Positions 8,393 to 17,164 of a stretch of 64,000 bases of DNA are shown here, in pieces. The stretch lies in the NCBI GenBank assembly GCA_965117015.1, contig OZ220747.1:1178001-1242000 (forward strand), given 5' to 3'. Source of the DNA: Aldehydirespirator sp965117015. Lineage in GTDB: Bacteria; Actinomycetota; Acidimicrobiia; Acidimicrobiales; Aldehydirespiratoraceae. Positions within the stretch are counted from its first letter, which is position 1; every line of letters starts with the position of its first letter. A model generated the notes under the pieces. The model worked only from the letters and a program-made list of their open reading frames with translations. It was not told the origin of the DNA and searched no databases. Position numbers and translations under genes: made by a program.

Positions 8393-9646
8393 ATGGACGA
8401 TGTGATCATCGTCGGGGGCGGCATCGGGGGCCTGACGCTGGCCCTCATGCTCCACGAGCGGGGCATAGGCGCCCGCGTCTATGAGGCCGCGCCGGAGATC
8501 AGGCCCATCGGCGTAGGGATCAGCCTGCTGCCCCATGCCAGCAAGGAACTGGGGCTGCTGGGCCTCACCGATGCGCTCACCGAGGTGGCCGTGACCACCA
8601 GGGACTCCCGCTTCTTCAACCGATTCGGCCAGTTCGTGTACTTGGAGCCCGCCGGCCGCTACGCCGGCTACGACTGGCCGCAGTTCCAGATACACCGGGG
8701 AGACCTCCAGCAGGTGCTGTGCCGCGCCTACCTCGACCGGGTGCCCGACGGATCCGAGCGTCTGCTGACCGGGCACCGCTGCATCGCCACTGACTCCGGC
8801 ACCCGGGGCGCGTCAGCCCACTTCGTCGACTCCGTCACCGGCCGAGCCCTGCCGTCCGCCGAGGGCGCGGCCGTGGTCGGCTGCGACGGCATCCATTCGG
8901 CGGTGCGGCGTCAGTTCTTCGGTGACGAGGGTCCGCCCGTCTACTCGGGTGTGAACATGTGGCGGGGCACGACCGTCTGGGAGCCCTTCCTCAGCGGCTC
9001 CACCTACCTGCGGGCCGGCTGGCTGACGGTCGGCAAGATGGTGATCTACCCGGTCCGGCACGACGTCGACGGTCAGGGCCGCCAACTCGTCAACTGGGTG
9101 GCCGAGGTGCAGACCGACCAGTACAACGAGCAGGACTGGAACCGCACCGGCCGCCTCGAGGACTTCTACGACGTCTTCGCCGACTGGACCTTCGACTGGC
9201 TCGACGTGGCCGGGCTCATCAGGGGAGCGGAGCAGATCCTCGAGTACCCGATGGTCGACCGCGATCCGCTGCCCCGCTGGACTCACGGGCGGGTGACGCT
9301 TCTCGGCGACGCCGCCCACCCCATGTACCCGCGGGGCTCCAACGGCGCGGGCCAGGCCATCCTCGACGCGCGGGCTCTGGCCGACGGCCTGCAGTCGCAG
9401 GAGTCGGTGGACGAGGCGCTTCAGGCCTACGAGGAGCAGCGGCTCCCAGCCACCTCAGCGGTGGTCCACGCCAGCCGGTCCGCACCCCCGGACGTCATCC
9501 TCAAGGCGGTCCACGAGCGAACCGGCGACCGGCCCTTCGAGCGGATCGAGGACGTGATCACCTCCGAGGAGATGGCCGCGCTGTCCGACAGCTACAAGCG
9601 CGTGGCCGGATACCACCGCGAGTCCCTGGAGCCATCGGTCTCCTAG
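8393..9646 (+). CDS. FAD-dependent aromatic-type monooxygenase (group A)
   Basis: Single-component flavin hydroxylase of the salicylate/6-hydroxynicotinate hydroxylase class, 417 aa. The N-terminal GGGIGG dinucleotide fold, the central GCDGIHSAVR (DG motif) and GRVTLLGDAAHPMYPRGSNGAGQAI (GD motif) are all intact, so an active FAD/NAD(P)H hydroxylase is likely. The substrate is not recognisable. It starts 21 bases after tmm and could be co-transcribed, but its class suggests it belongs with the hydrolases that follow on the other strand. Its stop codon overlaps the stop of the convergent hydrolase gene by four bases, sharing CTAG. Confidence 0.8.
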   Translation: MDDVIIVGGGIGGLTLALMLHERGIGARVYEAAPEIRPIGVGISLLPHASKELGLLGLTDALTEVAVTTRDSRFFNRFGQFVYLEPAGRYAGYDWPQFQIHRGDLQQVLCRAYLDRVPDGSERLLTGHRCIATDSGTRGASAHFVDSVTGRALPSAEGAAVVGCDGIHSAVRRQFFGDEGPPVYSGVNMWRGTTVWEPFLSGSTYLRAGWLTVGKMVIYPVRHDVDGQGRQLVNWVAEVQTDQYNEQDWNRTGRLEDFYDVFADWTFDWLDVAGLIRGAEQILEYPMVDRDPLPRWTHGRVTLLGDAAHPMYPRGSNGAGQAILDARALADGLQSQESVDEALQAYEEQRLPATSAVVHASRSAPPDVILKAVHERTGDRPFERIEDVITSEEMAALSDSYKRVAGYHRESLEPSVS

Positions 9647-10446
9647 TGGAGGTGGGGCCTCAGCCAGTCGAGCGTGACCCGATTGAACTCCTCGGAGTTC
9701 TCCATCGTCACGAGGTGCCCGCAGCCCTCGAAGACCACCAGCTCGGACCGGGCGATGGCCGCATGCAGCTCCCGCGAGCACGACACGGGCAGTACGTAGT
9801 CGAGGTCGCCGACCGTTATCAGGGTGGGAGCCCTCACCCGTCCGGCCTCGGCGCTCAGGTCGTAACTGAGATTGGCCTCGATCTGCCCGAGCAGTCCCTC
9901 CCTGGTAGCGGAGTGAGCCTGCATGTGGGCGAGGATCTTCATGAGGTGATCGAAGTTGTCCATCATGAAGGAGCAGCTGAACAGCAGTGGCAGGGTCGCC
10001 TCGTAGTAGAAGTCGGTCCCACCGGTGACGAGGAACTTCTTGAGCAGGCCGAGCGAGTACGCGGAGAAGCCCCGGGTGGCCAGCCAGCTCGAGTGCAGTT
10101 GCAGAGTCAGCACCCGATCGGGAGCATGAACAGCCAGATGGAGGCCGATGGCCCCTCCCAGCGACGAGCCCGAGACGTGGGCTGCACCGACGCCGGCCTC
10201 GTCCATGACGGCCAGGGTGTCGCCGGCCATCTGCTCCACCGTGTAGGGGGCCGGCGTGGTGTCACTCCGGCCCACACCTCTTCCATCGAAGATCACGCAC
10301 GGAACCTCTGGCGAGTAGGCCTCGACCTGCGGCATCCAGCGCGTCCCATCCGCTCCGGTACCCCGTATCAGGACCAGGGGCGGGCCCGAGCCCTCGCCGT
10401 GCTGCTCGAAGTAGATCCGAGCGTCGTCGGATTGTGCGTAGGGCAT
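9643..10446 (-). CDS. Alpha/beta hydrolase
   Basis: Serine hydrolase of the 3-oxoadipate enol-lactonase/esterase type, 267 aa. The nucleophile elbow GSSLG has serine 95, the oxyanion region is RGTGADGTRW, DGRGVGRSD follows, and the C-terminal GHLVTMENSEEF carries the catalytic histidine. The ATG at 10446 has AGGAGT six bases upstream; a longer frame extends into the amidase and is rejected. It sits 10 bases behind the amidase gene and is the last gene of a minus-strand operon cupin-amidase-hydrolase. It may hydrolyse an ester, lactone or ring-cleavage product; substrate unknown. Confidence 0.78.
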   Translation of the reverse strand: MPYAQSDDARIYFEQHGEGSGPPLVLIRGTGADGTRWMPQVEAYSPEVPCVIFDGRGVGRSDTTPAPYTVEQMAGDTLAVMDEAGVGAAHVSGSSLGGAIGLHLAVHAPDRVLTLQLHSSWLATRGFSAYSLGLLKKFLVTGGTDFYYEATLPLLFSCSFMMDNFDHLMKILAHMQAHSATREGLLGQIEANLSYDLSAEAGRVRAPTLITVGDLDYVLPVSCSRELHAAIARSELVVFEGCGHLVTMENSEEFNRVTLDWLRPHLH

Positions 10447-10456
10447 GCCAGGACTC

Positions 10457-11908
10457 CTATTCGCTTGACCTTGCTGCGGCGGCCTGATCAGCCGGTTCGG
10501 GGAACGCCGCCACAGGCGGCTCGACCGCCAGTTCAAGGGCCGCCGCGATCTGCACAGCCTTGTCCTCCCGCCAGCGGGCGGCCATCAGTTGAACGCCCAC
10601 GGGCAGACCGTCCGGATCGACGCCGGCGGGCACGATGCTGGTGGGTAGCCCGGTCACGTTGTGCGGCACGGTGAAGATCATCACTGCGTCCCGCAACGGC
10701 CGGGTCTGACCGTTCCAGACCGCTCGATCACTGTCGTCGACGCGGCTCGGCCCGACCCCGGACACCGGACTCAGGATTGCGTCCACCGACCGCAGTCCCC
10801 GCTCGAACGCGGCGACTATCCGGCGACGTTGCTCCAAGGCGGCCAGGTAGTCCCCAATCGACACGTCGGTGGCCGCCTCGAGCCGCGAGCGCACGTCGGA
10901 GCCGTAGTCGGCAGCTCGTTGCGGGTACAGCCCCATCGAATGGTGCACGTGATAGGCCTCTGCCATCTGCAGCGGCACGAACGCCGACCGGATCGACTCC
11001 GCATCGGGCAGGCCGACCTCCACGATCTGGGCGCCCAACTGCTCCAGCAGACCCACCGCGGCGTCGAACACCACCTTGATGGATCCGTCGAGCCCGACAT
11101 TCATCAGGTCGGCCGAGACGCCGATGCGAGCACCGTCCAACGAAGCCGGCGCCTCAGGGACCTCAGGGGGCGGCAGATCCAGCGGGCAGGCCGGGTCGAC
11201 GCCATCGGCTCCACTCATGGCCTCCACTACCACCGCCGCGTCCTCGACTGTCCGGCCCAGCGCTCCCGCCGTGTCGAACGAGGGCGCCAGCGCCATCCCG
11301 CCCGTGCGGCTGATCCGGCCGAAGGTGGGCTTCAGACCGGCCACTCCGCAGAAGCTGGCCGGGATGCGGATCGAGCCCCCCGTGTCGCTGCCCACAGCCA
11401 CCGGAACCATCCCCGCAGCGACGGCAGCGCCCGATCCGCCGCTGGACCCGCCGGGAATGCGATCAAGATTCCAGGGATTCCGGGTGCCGGCCCTGCGCTC
11501 ATGCTGGGTGGTGATGCCCCATCCGAACTCGTGGGAGCGGGTCGTGCCCACTATCAGCGCCCCGCCCTGCCGGAGCCGGCGAACCAGCTCGGCATCAGCC
11601 ACCGCCACCCGTCCCGACAGCACATCGGACCCGTAGTCACACGGAGCGCCCTCAACATCGAACAGCTCCTTCACGGCCACAGGAACGCCATGAAGGGGAC
11701 CGCGGCTCACGCCCCTGGAGAGCTCATCCTGCAAGACGCGAGCGGCGGCACGGGCCTCCTCGTCAAGAACGCATGCGAAGGCCCCGACCATCGGTTCGAC
11801 GGCCCGAACCCGCTCGAGCGAAGCGTCGAGCACCTCGACAGGACCGACCTGGCGGGCACCGTAGAGTCGGGCCAGGGCGCGAGCCCCCAGTTGCCAAAGC
11901 TCGGTCAC
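10457..11908 (-). CDS. Amidase (amidase signature family)
   Basis: Hydrolyses an amide to acid and ammonia; 483 aa. The Ser-Ser-Lys machinery is complete: Lys80 in VAVKELFDVEG, cis-serine Ser156 in GGSSGGSG and nucleophile Ser179 in GSDTGGSIR. The GTG at 11908 overlaps the cupin stop codon (GTGA), suggesting translational coupling; an in-frame extension upstream would lie within the cupin gene. The family includes GatA, but there is no gatB or gatC here and the setting is catabolic, so a small-molecule amidase is more likely. Confidence 0.83.
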   Translation of the reverse strand: MTELWQLGARALARLYGARQVGPVEVLDASLERVRAVEPMVGAFACVLDEEARAAARVLQDELSRGVSRGPLHGVPVAVKELFDVEGAPCDYGSDVLSGRVAVADAELVRRLRQGGALIVGTTRSHEFGWGITTQHERRAGTRNPWNLDRIPGGSSGGSGAAVAAGMVPVAVGSDTGGSIRIPASFCGVAGLKPTFGRISRTGGMALAPSFDTAGALGRTVEDAAVVVEAMSGADGVDPACPLDLPPPEVPEAPASLDGARIGVSADLMNVGLDGSIKVVFDAAVGLLEQLGAQIVEVGLPDAESIRSAFVPLQMAEAYHVHHSMGLYPQRAADYGSDVRSRLEAATDVSIGDYLAALEQRRRIVAAFERGLRSVDAILSPVSGVGPSRVDDSDRAVWNGQTRPLRDAVMIFTVPHNVTGLPTSIVPAGVDPDGLPVGVQLMAARWREDKAVQIAAALELAVEPPVAAFPEPADQAAAARSSE

Positions 11909-12342
11909 CGATTTCGAAGGATCGTCGGCACCGCCACATAGCCGGCCTTCTCCAGCGATGGAACACCCCCCAGGATCCACAGAATGACCATGGGCTCCTC
12001 CGGGTCGCTGCCCGCGGAGTGGGGCGCGTTGGCTGGAATGAAGACGATGTCGCCGGGGCCTATGTCGTAGAACTCCGATCCGACCCGGTGCCAGCCCGTG
12101 CCCGACATGACAATCACCACTTCCTCCGCGTCGGGGTGGAGGTGATGCTCATGGGTGCTGTTGGGCGGGTAGATGGTCTGCCCCACCATCACCTTCTCCG
12201 AGCCGAGGCGCTCCTCGGAGATCAACGACCGCACATCCAAGTGTGCGAAGGCCGTGCCCGACCAGTCGTCGGGCTCCGTCGTGTCGGCTCGAACTACTTG
12301 CTCTCCCACCTTCTCCCACCTCTCGATTGTGGGTTCGAACAC
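11905..12342 (-). CDS. Cupin-domain protein
   Basis: A small single-cupin protein of 145 aa. The metal-binding pattern is clear: THEHHLHPDAEEVVIVMSG is cupin motif 1, and GDIVFIPANAPHSAG is motif 2. It starts at GTG 12342 without an obvious ribosome site; an internal GTG a few codons later is possible. It is first in the operon with the amidase and the alpha/beta hydrolase and is divergent to the PhyH dioxygenase. It could be an isomerase or dioxygenase of the pathway, or a ligand-sensing protein; the sequence does not decide. Confidence 0.72.
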   Translation of the reverse strand: MFEPTIERWEKVGEQVVRADTTEPDDWSGTAFAHLDVRSLISEERLGSEKVMVGQTIYPPNSTHEHHLHPDAEEVVIVMSGTGWHRVGSEFYDIGPGDIVFIPANAPHSAGSDPEEPMVILWILGGVPSLEKAGYVAVPTILRNR

Positions 12343-12371
12343 GCCTGACGCACTCGATGAATGACCGAAAG

Positions 12372-12382
12372 ATATACTATAG
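12372..12382 (+). promoter_or_regulatory. AT-rich motif, copy 1 (candidate operator or -10)
   Basis: ATATACTATAG lies in the 51-base gap between the divergent cupin and PhyH genes. The same 11 bases occur in inverted orientation at 16213-16223, in front of the deacetylase and importer genes. The core TATA-N-TATA is an odd-length palindrome, and TATACT is also a perfect-looking -10. Sharing by two promoters of one locus that encodes a GntR regulator suggests a binding site. Confidence 0.45.
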
Positions 12383-12393
12383 CCTTGCCTACA

Positions 12394-13248
12394 ATGACGA
12401 CCCGTGACGATCTCCTGAGCGGCTCGGAGATCCTCGATTTCTACGAGTCGGGCTACCTGTGTCCGGGGCGGGTCTTCAACGACGCTGAGGTCGACGCCCT
12501 GCGCGGTCTCCTGGCTTCGGTCCAGGACCGTGAACGGGACGAGGGACGGGTCTACGACCTGCTGGATCCCGACCTCTGGCCCGACGTCGACGAGCCGCGG
12601 CCCACCGGCGCAGGCCCCGTCGAGTTCCTGTTCAATCTGTGGCGGGTGGAGCCCGAGATCCAGGCCTTCGTGTTCAATCCGATCCTGGCCCGCTGGGCCT
12701 CACAGCTCATCGGAACCCGCCGAGTGCGCCTCCTCGAGGACAACGCGCTCACCAAGGCGCCCGGATCGGGGGGCGAGCTGAAATGGCACCAGGACTTCCC
12801 CTACTGGCCGTTGGCCCAACCGAACGCGGTGACGGCGTGGATCGCCCTGGACGACACCGACGCCAGCAACGGTGCCATGCACATGGCGGTGGGCAGCCAT
12901 CTGACCGGGGAGCGCCTGCCCTCGGTCTTCGGCACGGGAACGCCCTACATGCGGGATCGGCGACCTGCCGTGGTCAAGCCCATGGAGGACCCGGCAGCCA
13001 TGGGGTTCGAGGTGCGGACGGTCGCCCTGGCAGCCGGCGAGGTGTCCCTTCACTCGTCGCTTGTGTGGCATGCGTCAGGACCGAACCGGACCGACCATGC
13101 GAGACGGGCCCTCGTCATCCGTTTCGTGGGAGATGGGACCATCTGGCTGGGATCGCAGCGATACGAGTACAACTACAGTGACGCAGAGGTGGGGCTGTCC
13201 GCCGGGCAGCCCATAGGGGGCGAGTACTTCCCACTCATACCGTTCTGA
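12394..13248 (+). CDS. Phytanoyl-CoA dioxygenase (PhyH) family protein
   Basis: Fe(II)/2-oxoglutarate-dependent oxygenase, 284 aa. The metal facial triad is visible as WHQD (His132, Asp134) and the distal histidine in SSLVWHASGPNRT, followed by ARRALVIRF with the 2-oxoglutarate arginine. The start at 12394 is preferred: the in-frame ATG at 12361 would place the AT-rich promoter-like motif inside the gene. It is followed by the amidohydrolase after 24 bases and is the first gene of a plus-strand unit. The likely role is hydroxylation or oxidative demethylation of the pathway substrate, which is unknown. Confidence 0.77.
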   Translation: MTTRDDLLSGSEILDFYESGYLCPGRVFNDAEVDALRGLLASVQDRERDEGRVYDLLDPDLWPDVDEPRPTGAGPVEFLFNLWRVEPEIQAFVFNPILARWASQLIGTRRVRLLEDNALTKAPGSGGELKWHQDFPYWPLAQPNAVTAWIALDDTDASNGAMHMAVGSHLTGERLPSVFGTGTPYMRDRRPAVVKPMEDPAAMGFEVRTVALAAGEVSLHSSLVWHASGPNRTDHARRALVIRFVGDGTIWLGSQRYEYNYSDAEVGLSAGQPIGGEYFPLIPF

Positions 13249-13272
13249 GAGGCCGAGCGGATAGGAGCAACG

Positions 13273-14598
13273 ATGAACAGTCCCAGCCTCCGGTTGCGTC
13301 GCATCGAGAATGCCCGACTGCTTCCCTGCGTCGATGAGACGACGATCACCGACGGCACCGTAGTGATCGACGGTGAACTGATCGCCTGGGTCGGGCCGTC
13401 GCACGATCTGCCCCGCGAGTTCCGCGACGAGACGATCCCGGCGGTTGGCGTCGACGGCGCCACGGTCATGCCCGGGCTGGTCGACGGCCATATGCACATC
13501 AGCTTCGGCGAGCCGTACACGGAAGAGGAGCTGTACATCTACACGCCGTCGGCCTACCGAGCCATCCGGGCCGCAGCCAACGCCGAGACGGTGCTGCTGG
13601 CCGGGGTGACCAGCGCCTGTGATCCGGGAGGGCCGACCGGGATCGCTCCAGCGGTACGCGACGCAGTGGCTGCCGGGCTCATCCAGGGTCCGAGATTCTC
13701 AGCCGCGGGCAGGCAGATCACGACCCAGCAAGGCATCGGCGACACCCTTCCCCGATGGATCAACGTGGACGAGTCGTCGTTCGGGGCGCTCGTTCACAGC
13801 CGGGACGAACTCCTGAGTGAGATACGCGACCAGGTCAAGGACGGCGTGGACCTGATCAAGATCGCCGGATCCGGTCCCGGAACCACCGAGTGGGCGGCGT
13901 TCCGGCGCGACGAGTTGGAGCTCGCCGTCGACGAGGCCCACCGGCTCGGGCGCCCGCTGGCCATGCACGCTCGATCCCGGCAGTCCGTCGCCGATGCGGC
14001 CGCGGCCAGCGTCGACTGGATCATGCACGCGTCCTACATGGACACCGAGACCCTCGACAGGGTGCTTGACCGCGGCATCCCCCTGCTGCCGGCCATGACC
14101 CTGCTCGTCAACTCCCTGGAGGCCGGCGGCATGCGACCGGCCACCAACGACGCCATACGGCGCGAACTGGACGCAGCCGTCTCCATCCTCTCCAAGGCCC
14201 ATGAGCAGGGAGCGACCCTTATCGCCGGATCCGAGAGCGGCTTCGCCATGACGCCCTACGGCCAATGGCACACGCGTGAGATGGAGCTCTTTGTCAGCCA
14301 TCTCGGCATGACCGACATGCGGGCCCTGTTGTGCATGACCCGCGACGCCGCGGTCGCCGTGCCTTCGCACTCGGCCATGATCGGCACGCTGACCCGGGGC
14401 AAGTACGCCGACATGCTGGTAGTCGACGGCCGGCCCGATGAGAACGTGTCCGTGCTGGCCGACCGGCGCCGTTTCCGCGTCATCAAGGGCGGTCAGGAAG
14501 TCAAGCCTTGGCGACCAGACGCACTGCCGGCCCGCCGCATGCCCTTCGAGCAGTACCGCCCTTATGTCCCGGCCCTGTTCGAGCGCGAACTTCCATGA
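13273..14598 (+). CDS. Metal-dependent amidohydrolase (imidazolonepropionase-like)
   Basis: TIM-barrel hydrolase, 441 aa. The H-x-H metal motif is DGHMH (His73, His75), further ligands are in LAMHARSR and IMHASYM, and the usual lysine lies in LIKIAGSG. The usual catalytic aspartate position reads GSESG, so glutamate may stand in for it. The ribosome site AGGAG is six bases from the ATG. This subfamily acts on cyclic amides, dipeptides and related C-N bonds. It overlaps the SDR gene by four bases (ATGA). Together with the amidase it points to a nitrogen-containing substrate. Confidence 0.8.
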   Translation: MNSPSLRLRRIENARLLPCVDETTITDGTVVIDGELIAWVGPSHDLPREFRDETIPAVGVDGATVMPGLVDGHMHISFGEPYTEEELYIYTPSAYRAIRAAANAETVLLAGVTSACDPGGPTGIAPAVRDAVAAGLIQGPRFSAAGRQITTQQGIGDTLPRWINVDESSFGALVHSRDELLSEIRDQVKDGVDLIKIAGSGPGTTEWAAFRRDELELAVDEAHRLGRPLAMHARSRQSVADAAAASVDWIMHASYMDTETLDRVLDRGIPLLPAMTLLVNSLEAGGMRPATNDAIRRELDAAVSILSKAHEQGATLIAGSESGFAMTPYGQWHTREMELFVSHLGMTDMRALLCMTRDAAVAVPSHSAMIGTLTRGKYADMLVVDGRPDENVSVLADRRRFRVIKGGQEVKPWRPDALPARRMPFEQYRPYVPALFERELP

Positions 14599-15428
14599 CT
14601 CCGCTCGCGGATCTCTGGTCGCTGGAGGGCCGCTGCGCAATCGTCACCGGCGCGGCGCAGGGGTTCGGGGCCGCCATCGCCCGGCGGTTGGCCGAGGCGG
14701 GGGCGACCGTCGTCATCGCCGACATCAACAAGGCCGCCGCCCGGTCGACGGCCGACCGGATCGCGGCCGAGACGGGAGGCACCTGTGTCGGCTACCGCGT
14801 CGACGTCTCGGACGAGGCGTCAGTGGCAGGGCTGTTCGGCGAGGTCGAGTCCCGAGTCGGACCGGTGGACGTCCTGGTGAACAACGCAGGCGTGTTCTCC
14901 AACTATCTCGCCACCGAGATGCCCCGCGACGAGTTCGCTCGCATACTCGACGTCAACGTCACGGGCGGCTTTTTGTGCGCACGGGCCGCGGCCCGAAGCA
15001 TGCGGTCCAGGCGGACGGGGGTAATCATCAACGTCGCCTCGGTCGACGCCCAAGTGCCATCGGCGGAGGGGCTGGCCCACTACACCACCTCCAAGCACGC
15101 CATCGCCGGACTCACCCGCTCGCTGGCCATGGAGTTGGCGCCCCACGGGATACGCGTCAACGCCGTGTGCCCCGGCGCGGCCATGACCGAGGGAACCGTC
15201 GAGTTCGTGAAGGCCGGAGCCCCGCAGGGCATCGACCTGGAGGCGCAGTGGGCCGGCATCGTGGACCGGACGCCGCTCGGCCGCCTGTGCAAGCCCGATG
15301 ACGTAGGCCGGGCGGCCGTCTTCCTGGCGTCGGACATGGCCGAGTTCATAACGGGCACGCTCCTGGCGGTGGACGGTGGAATCCTCATCCAGCCCCTCGA
15401 GGGCTACGTGTCCGCCGGCCATGACTGA
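14595..15428 (+). CDS. Short-chain dehydrogenase/reductase
   Basis: NAD(P)-dependent oxidoreductase, 277 aa. The cofactor motif TGAAQGFG, NNAG at the end of strand 4, and the YTTSK catalytic pair are present, with IINVASVDA supplying the serine region. The acidic residue after VVIADIN favours NAD over NADP. The start ATG overlaps the amidohydrolase stop and the gene overlaps the next ATPase gene by eight bases, so it belongs to the same transcript. It probably oxidises an alcohol intermediate of the locus. Confidence 0.82.
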   Translation: MTPLADLWSLEGRCAIVTGAAQGFGAAIARRLAEAGATVVIADINKAAARSTADRIAAETGGTCVGYRVDVSDEASVAGLFGEVESRVGPVDVLVNNAGVFSNYLATEMPRDEFARILDVNVTGGFLCARAAARSMRSRRTGVIINVASVDAQVPSAEGLAHYTTSKHAIAGLTRSLAMELAPHGIRVNAVCPGAAMTEGTVEFVKAGAPQGIDLEAQWAGIVDRTPLGRLCKPDDVGRAAVFLASDMAEFITGTLLAVDGGILIQPLEGYVSAGHD

Positions 15429-16167
15429 CCCCGTCCTCGAAGTCCGGAGCATCGACAAGTCCTTCGGTGCGGTCGAGGCCCTGCGCCAGGTCAGCCTCGG
15501 CGTGCACGCCGGCGAGGTGCTGGGACTGATCGGCGACAACGGCGCAGGCAAGTCGACCCTCGTCAAGTGCGTGGCCGGGATCATCAAGCCCGACGCCGGT
15601 GAGATCCGCATCCACGGTGAGAAGGTCGAGTTGACATCGCCGCGCGACGCCCATGAGCGAGGCATCGAGACCGTCCATCAGGATCTCGCGCTCATCGACA
15701 CACTCGATGTCACCGGCAACATCTTCCTGAACCGGGAGATCCGCCACCGGCCGCGGCTCGCGGGATGGATGGACAAGCGTCGCATGCACCGTGAGGCCAA
15801 GGAGATCCTCGAGGGCCTGCACATCACCATCCCGTCGGTCCGCCACCCGATCCAGAAGCTCTCGGGCGGGCAGCGCCAGGCGGTGGCCGTCGGCCGCTCC
15901 GTGGCCTGGGGCCGCCAGATCGTGCTGATGGACGAGCCGGCGGCCGCGCTGGGTGTCGAGCAGTCCCGCCTCGTGCTGGAACTCATCAAGACGCTGCGGG
16001 ACCGGGGACTCGCCGTCATGTTGATCAGCCACAACATGCAGGAGGTGCTCGACGCCTGCTCTCGCGTCGTGGTGCTGCGGCACGGCGCGGCCGTAGCCGA
16101 CATCGAACTGGCCGACGTGACCACCAGGGATCTCGTCCAGCTGATCACCACGGGAACGGCGGCCTGA
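15421..16167 (+). CDS. Sugar-type ABC importer ATPase (single domain)
   Basis: ATP-binding subunit of 248 aa: Walker A GDNGAGKST, signature LSGGQRQAVAVGRS, Walker B IVLMDEP and the switch histidine in LISHNM. It resembles FrcA/XylG-type enzymes but is a single nucleotide-binding domain rather than the fused double domain of RbsA, so two copies must assemble. The proposed partners are the binding lipoprotein at 17165 and the permease at 18225; the deacetylase gene sits between. The substrate need not be a sugar: related importers carry purine nucleosides or polyols. Confidence 0.84.
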   Translation: MTDPVLEVRSIDKSFGAVEALRQVSLGVHAGEVLGLIGDNGAGKSTLVKCVAGIIKPDAGEIRIHGEKVELTSPRDAHERGIETVHQDLALIDTLDVTGNIFLNREIRHRPRLAGWMDKRRMHREAKEILEGLHITIPSVRHPIQKLSGGQRQAVAVGRSVAWGRQIVLMDEPAAALGVEQSRLVLELIKTLRDRGLAVMLISHNMQEVLDACSRVVVLRHGAAVADIELADVTTRDLVQLITTGTAA

Positions 16168-16212
16168 GAGCCGCGCTGACAGCTCGCCGACTAGCGCCCT
16201 CACCCCGGCTGC

Positions 16213-16223
16213 CTATAGTATAT
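16213..16223 (-). promoter_or_regulatory. AT-rich motif, copy 2 (candidate operator or -10)
   Basis: The plus strand reads CTATAGTATAT, the exact complement of the 11-base motif at 12372-12382. It stands in the 100-base gap before the deacetylase gene, 45 bases upstream of the ATG. It may be the binding site of the GntR regulator encoded at 19357, or part of a promoter (TATAGT/TATATT). Confidence 0.45.
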
Positions 16224-16267
16224 TCTGGTCAGATAGTGCAGATCTCTCGCGTCCGGAAGGGGACCCA

Positions 16268-17116
16268 ATGGCGCAGTTGCTGGTCGGTTACGACGTCGAG
16301 TCCTTCGCCATAGGAGAGGGCCTCGCCCGGATCGGCGACCACGGGATCGTCCAAGCGACCGAACCGGATTCCACGCCCCAGGGCATCGAGGTGATCCTGC
16401 GGAACCACGAGGAGTTCGACGCGCCGGCCACACTGTTCGTGTGCGGCCGGACGCTGGTGCACCATGTCGCCCTGTTCCAGGAGCTGGTCCGCCATCCGCT
16501 GATCGACATCCAGCAGCACACCTACAGCCACGCCCTCTTCAAGCCCGACTACTGGAACGGGGGCGTGTTCCTGGCATCGCCCGAGGAGGCGCTCGAGACG
16601 GAGCTGATGACGACGTCGGCCGCCATCGACAAGCACCTCGGGATCGAATGCATCGGGCTGCGCACGCCCCACGGCCACTACCTGGGATTGAGCGACCGCC
16701 CCGAACTGCTCGACATCGTGGCTCGCTGCGGCATCCGCTACATCAGTTCGTGGGGACGGGGCGCCAACGGAGAGAACCCCACCCCGATCTCGACACAGCC
16801 GTTCTGGTACGCCGAGCAGGGACATCCCGGAATCCTCGAGATCCCGTTCCAGCACTGGCTCGACGGCATCTGGTTCGAGGCCAACGGCATCGACAAGGGC
16901 CGGGAGTTCGGCCGGATACTGCAGGGCGCCATCGACGAGATCGTGGCTGATGACCTCGTCTACGGCGCCTGCTTCCACGACTGGGCCATGCTCCGTTACG
17001 ACGAGGCAGGCACGCAGTGGGTCCGCTCCCTCCTCTCCTACGCGCGAGCCTCAGACGTGGAGATCGTCTCGTACACCGACTACTACCGGTCGATGCCCGC
17101 CCTCGTACCGGCCTGA
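16268..17116 (+). CDS. Polysaccharide deacetylase-family hydrolase (NodB fold)
   Basis: Metal-dependent deacetylase or amide hydrolase, 282 aa, no signal peptide, hence cytoplasmic. Asp9 in GYDVESF fits the catalytic/metal aspartate of motif 1, HTYSH (His84, His88) is the metal pair of motif 2, and RTPHGHY is motif 3. Cytoplasmic NodB-fold proteins include cofactor-independent allantoinases (PuuE) and other cyclic-amide hydrolases, which would suit the amidase and amidohydrolase nearby. GGGG precedes the ATG. It begins a second plus-strand unit with the importer genes and carries the shared AT-rich motif in front. Confidence 0.78.
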   Translation: MAQLLVGYDVESFAIGEGLARIGDHGIVQATEPDSTPQGIEVILRNHEEFDAPATLFVCGRTLVHHVALFQELVRHPLIDIQQHTYSHALFKPDYWNGGVFLASPEEALETELMTTSAAIDKHLGIECIGLRTPHGHYLGLSDRPELLDIVARCGIRYISSWGRGANGENPTPISTQPFWYAEQGHPGILEIPFQHWLDGIWFEANGIDKGREFGRILQGAIDEIVADDLVYGACFHDWAMLRYDEAGTQWVRSLLSYARASDVEIVSYTDYYRSMPALVPA

Positions 17117-17164
17117 TCAACACATCATCACCATCCGGTGACCAACACAACACAGGGGGAACCC

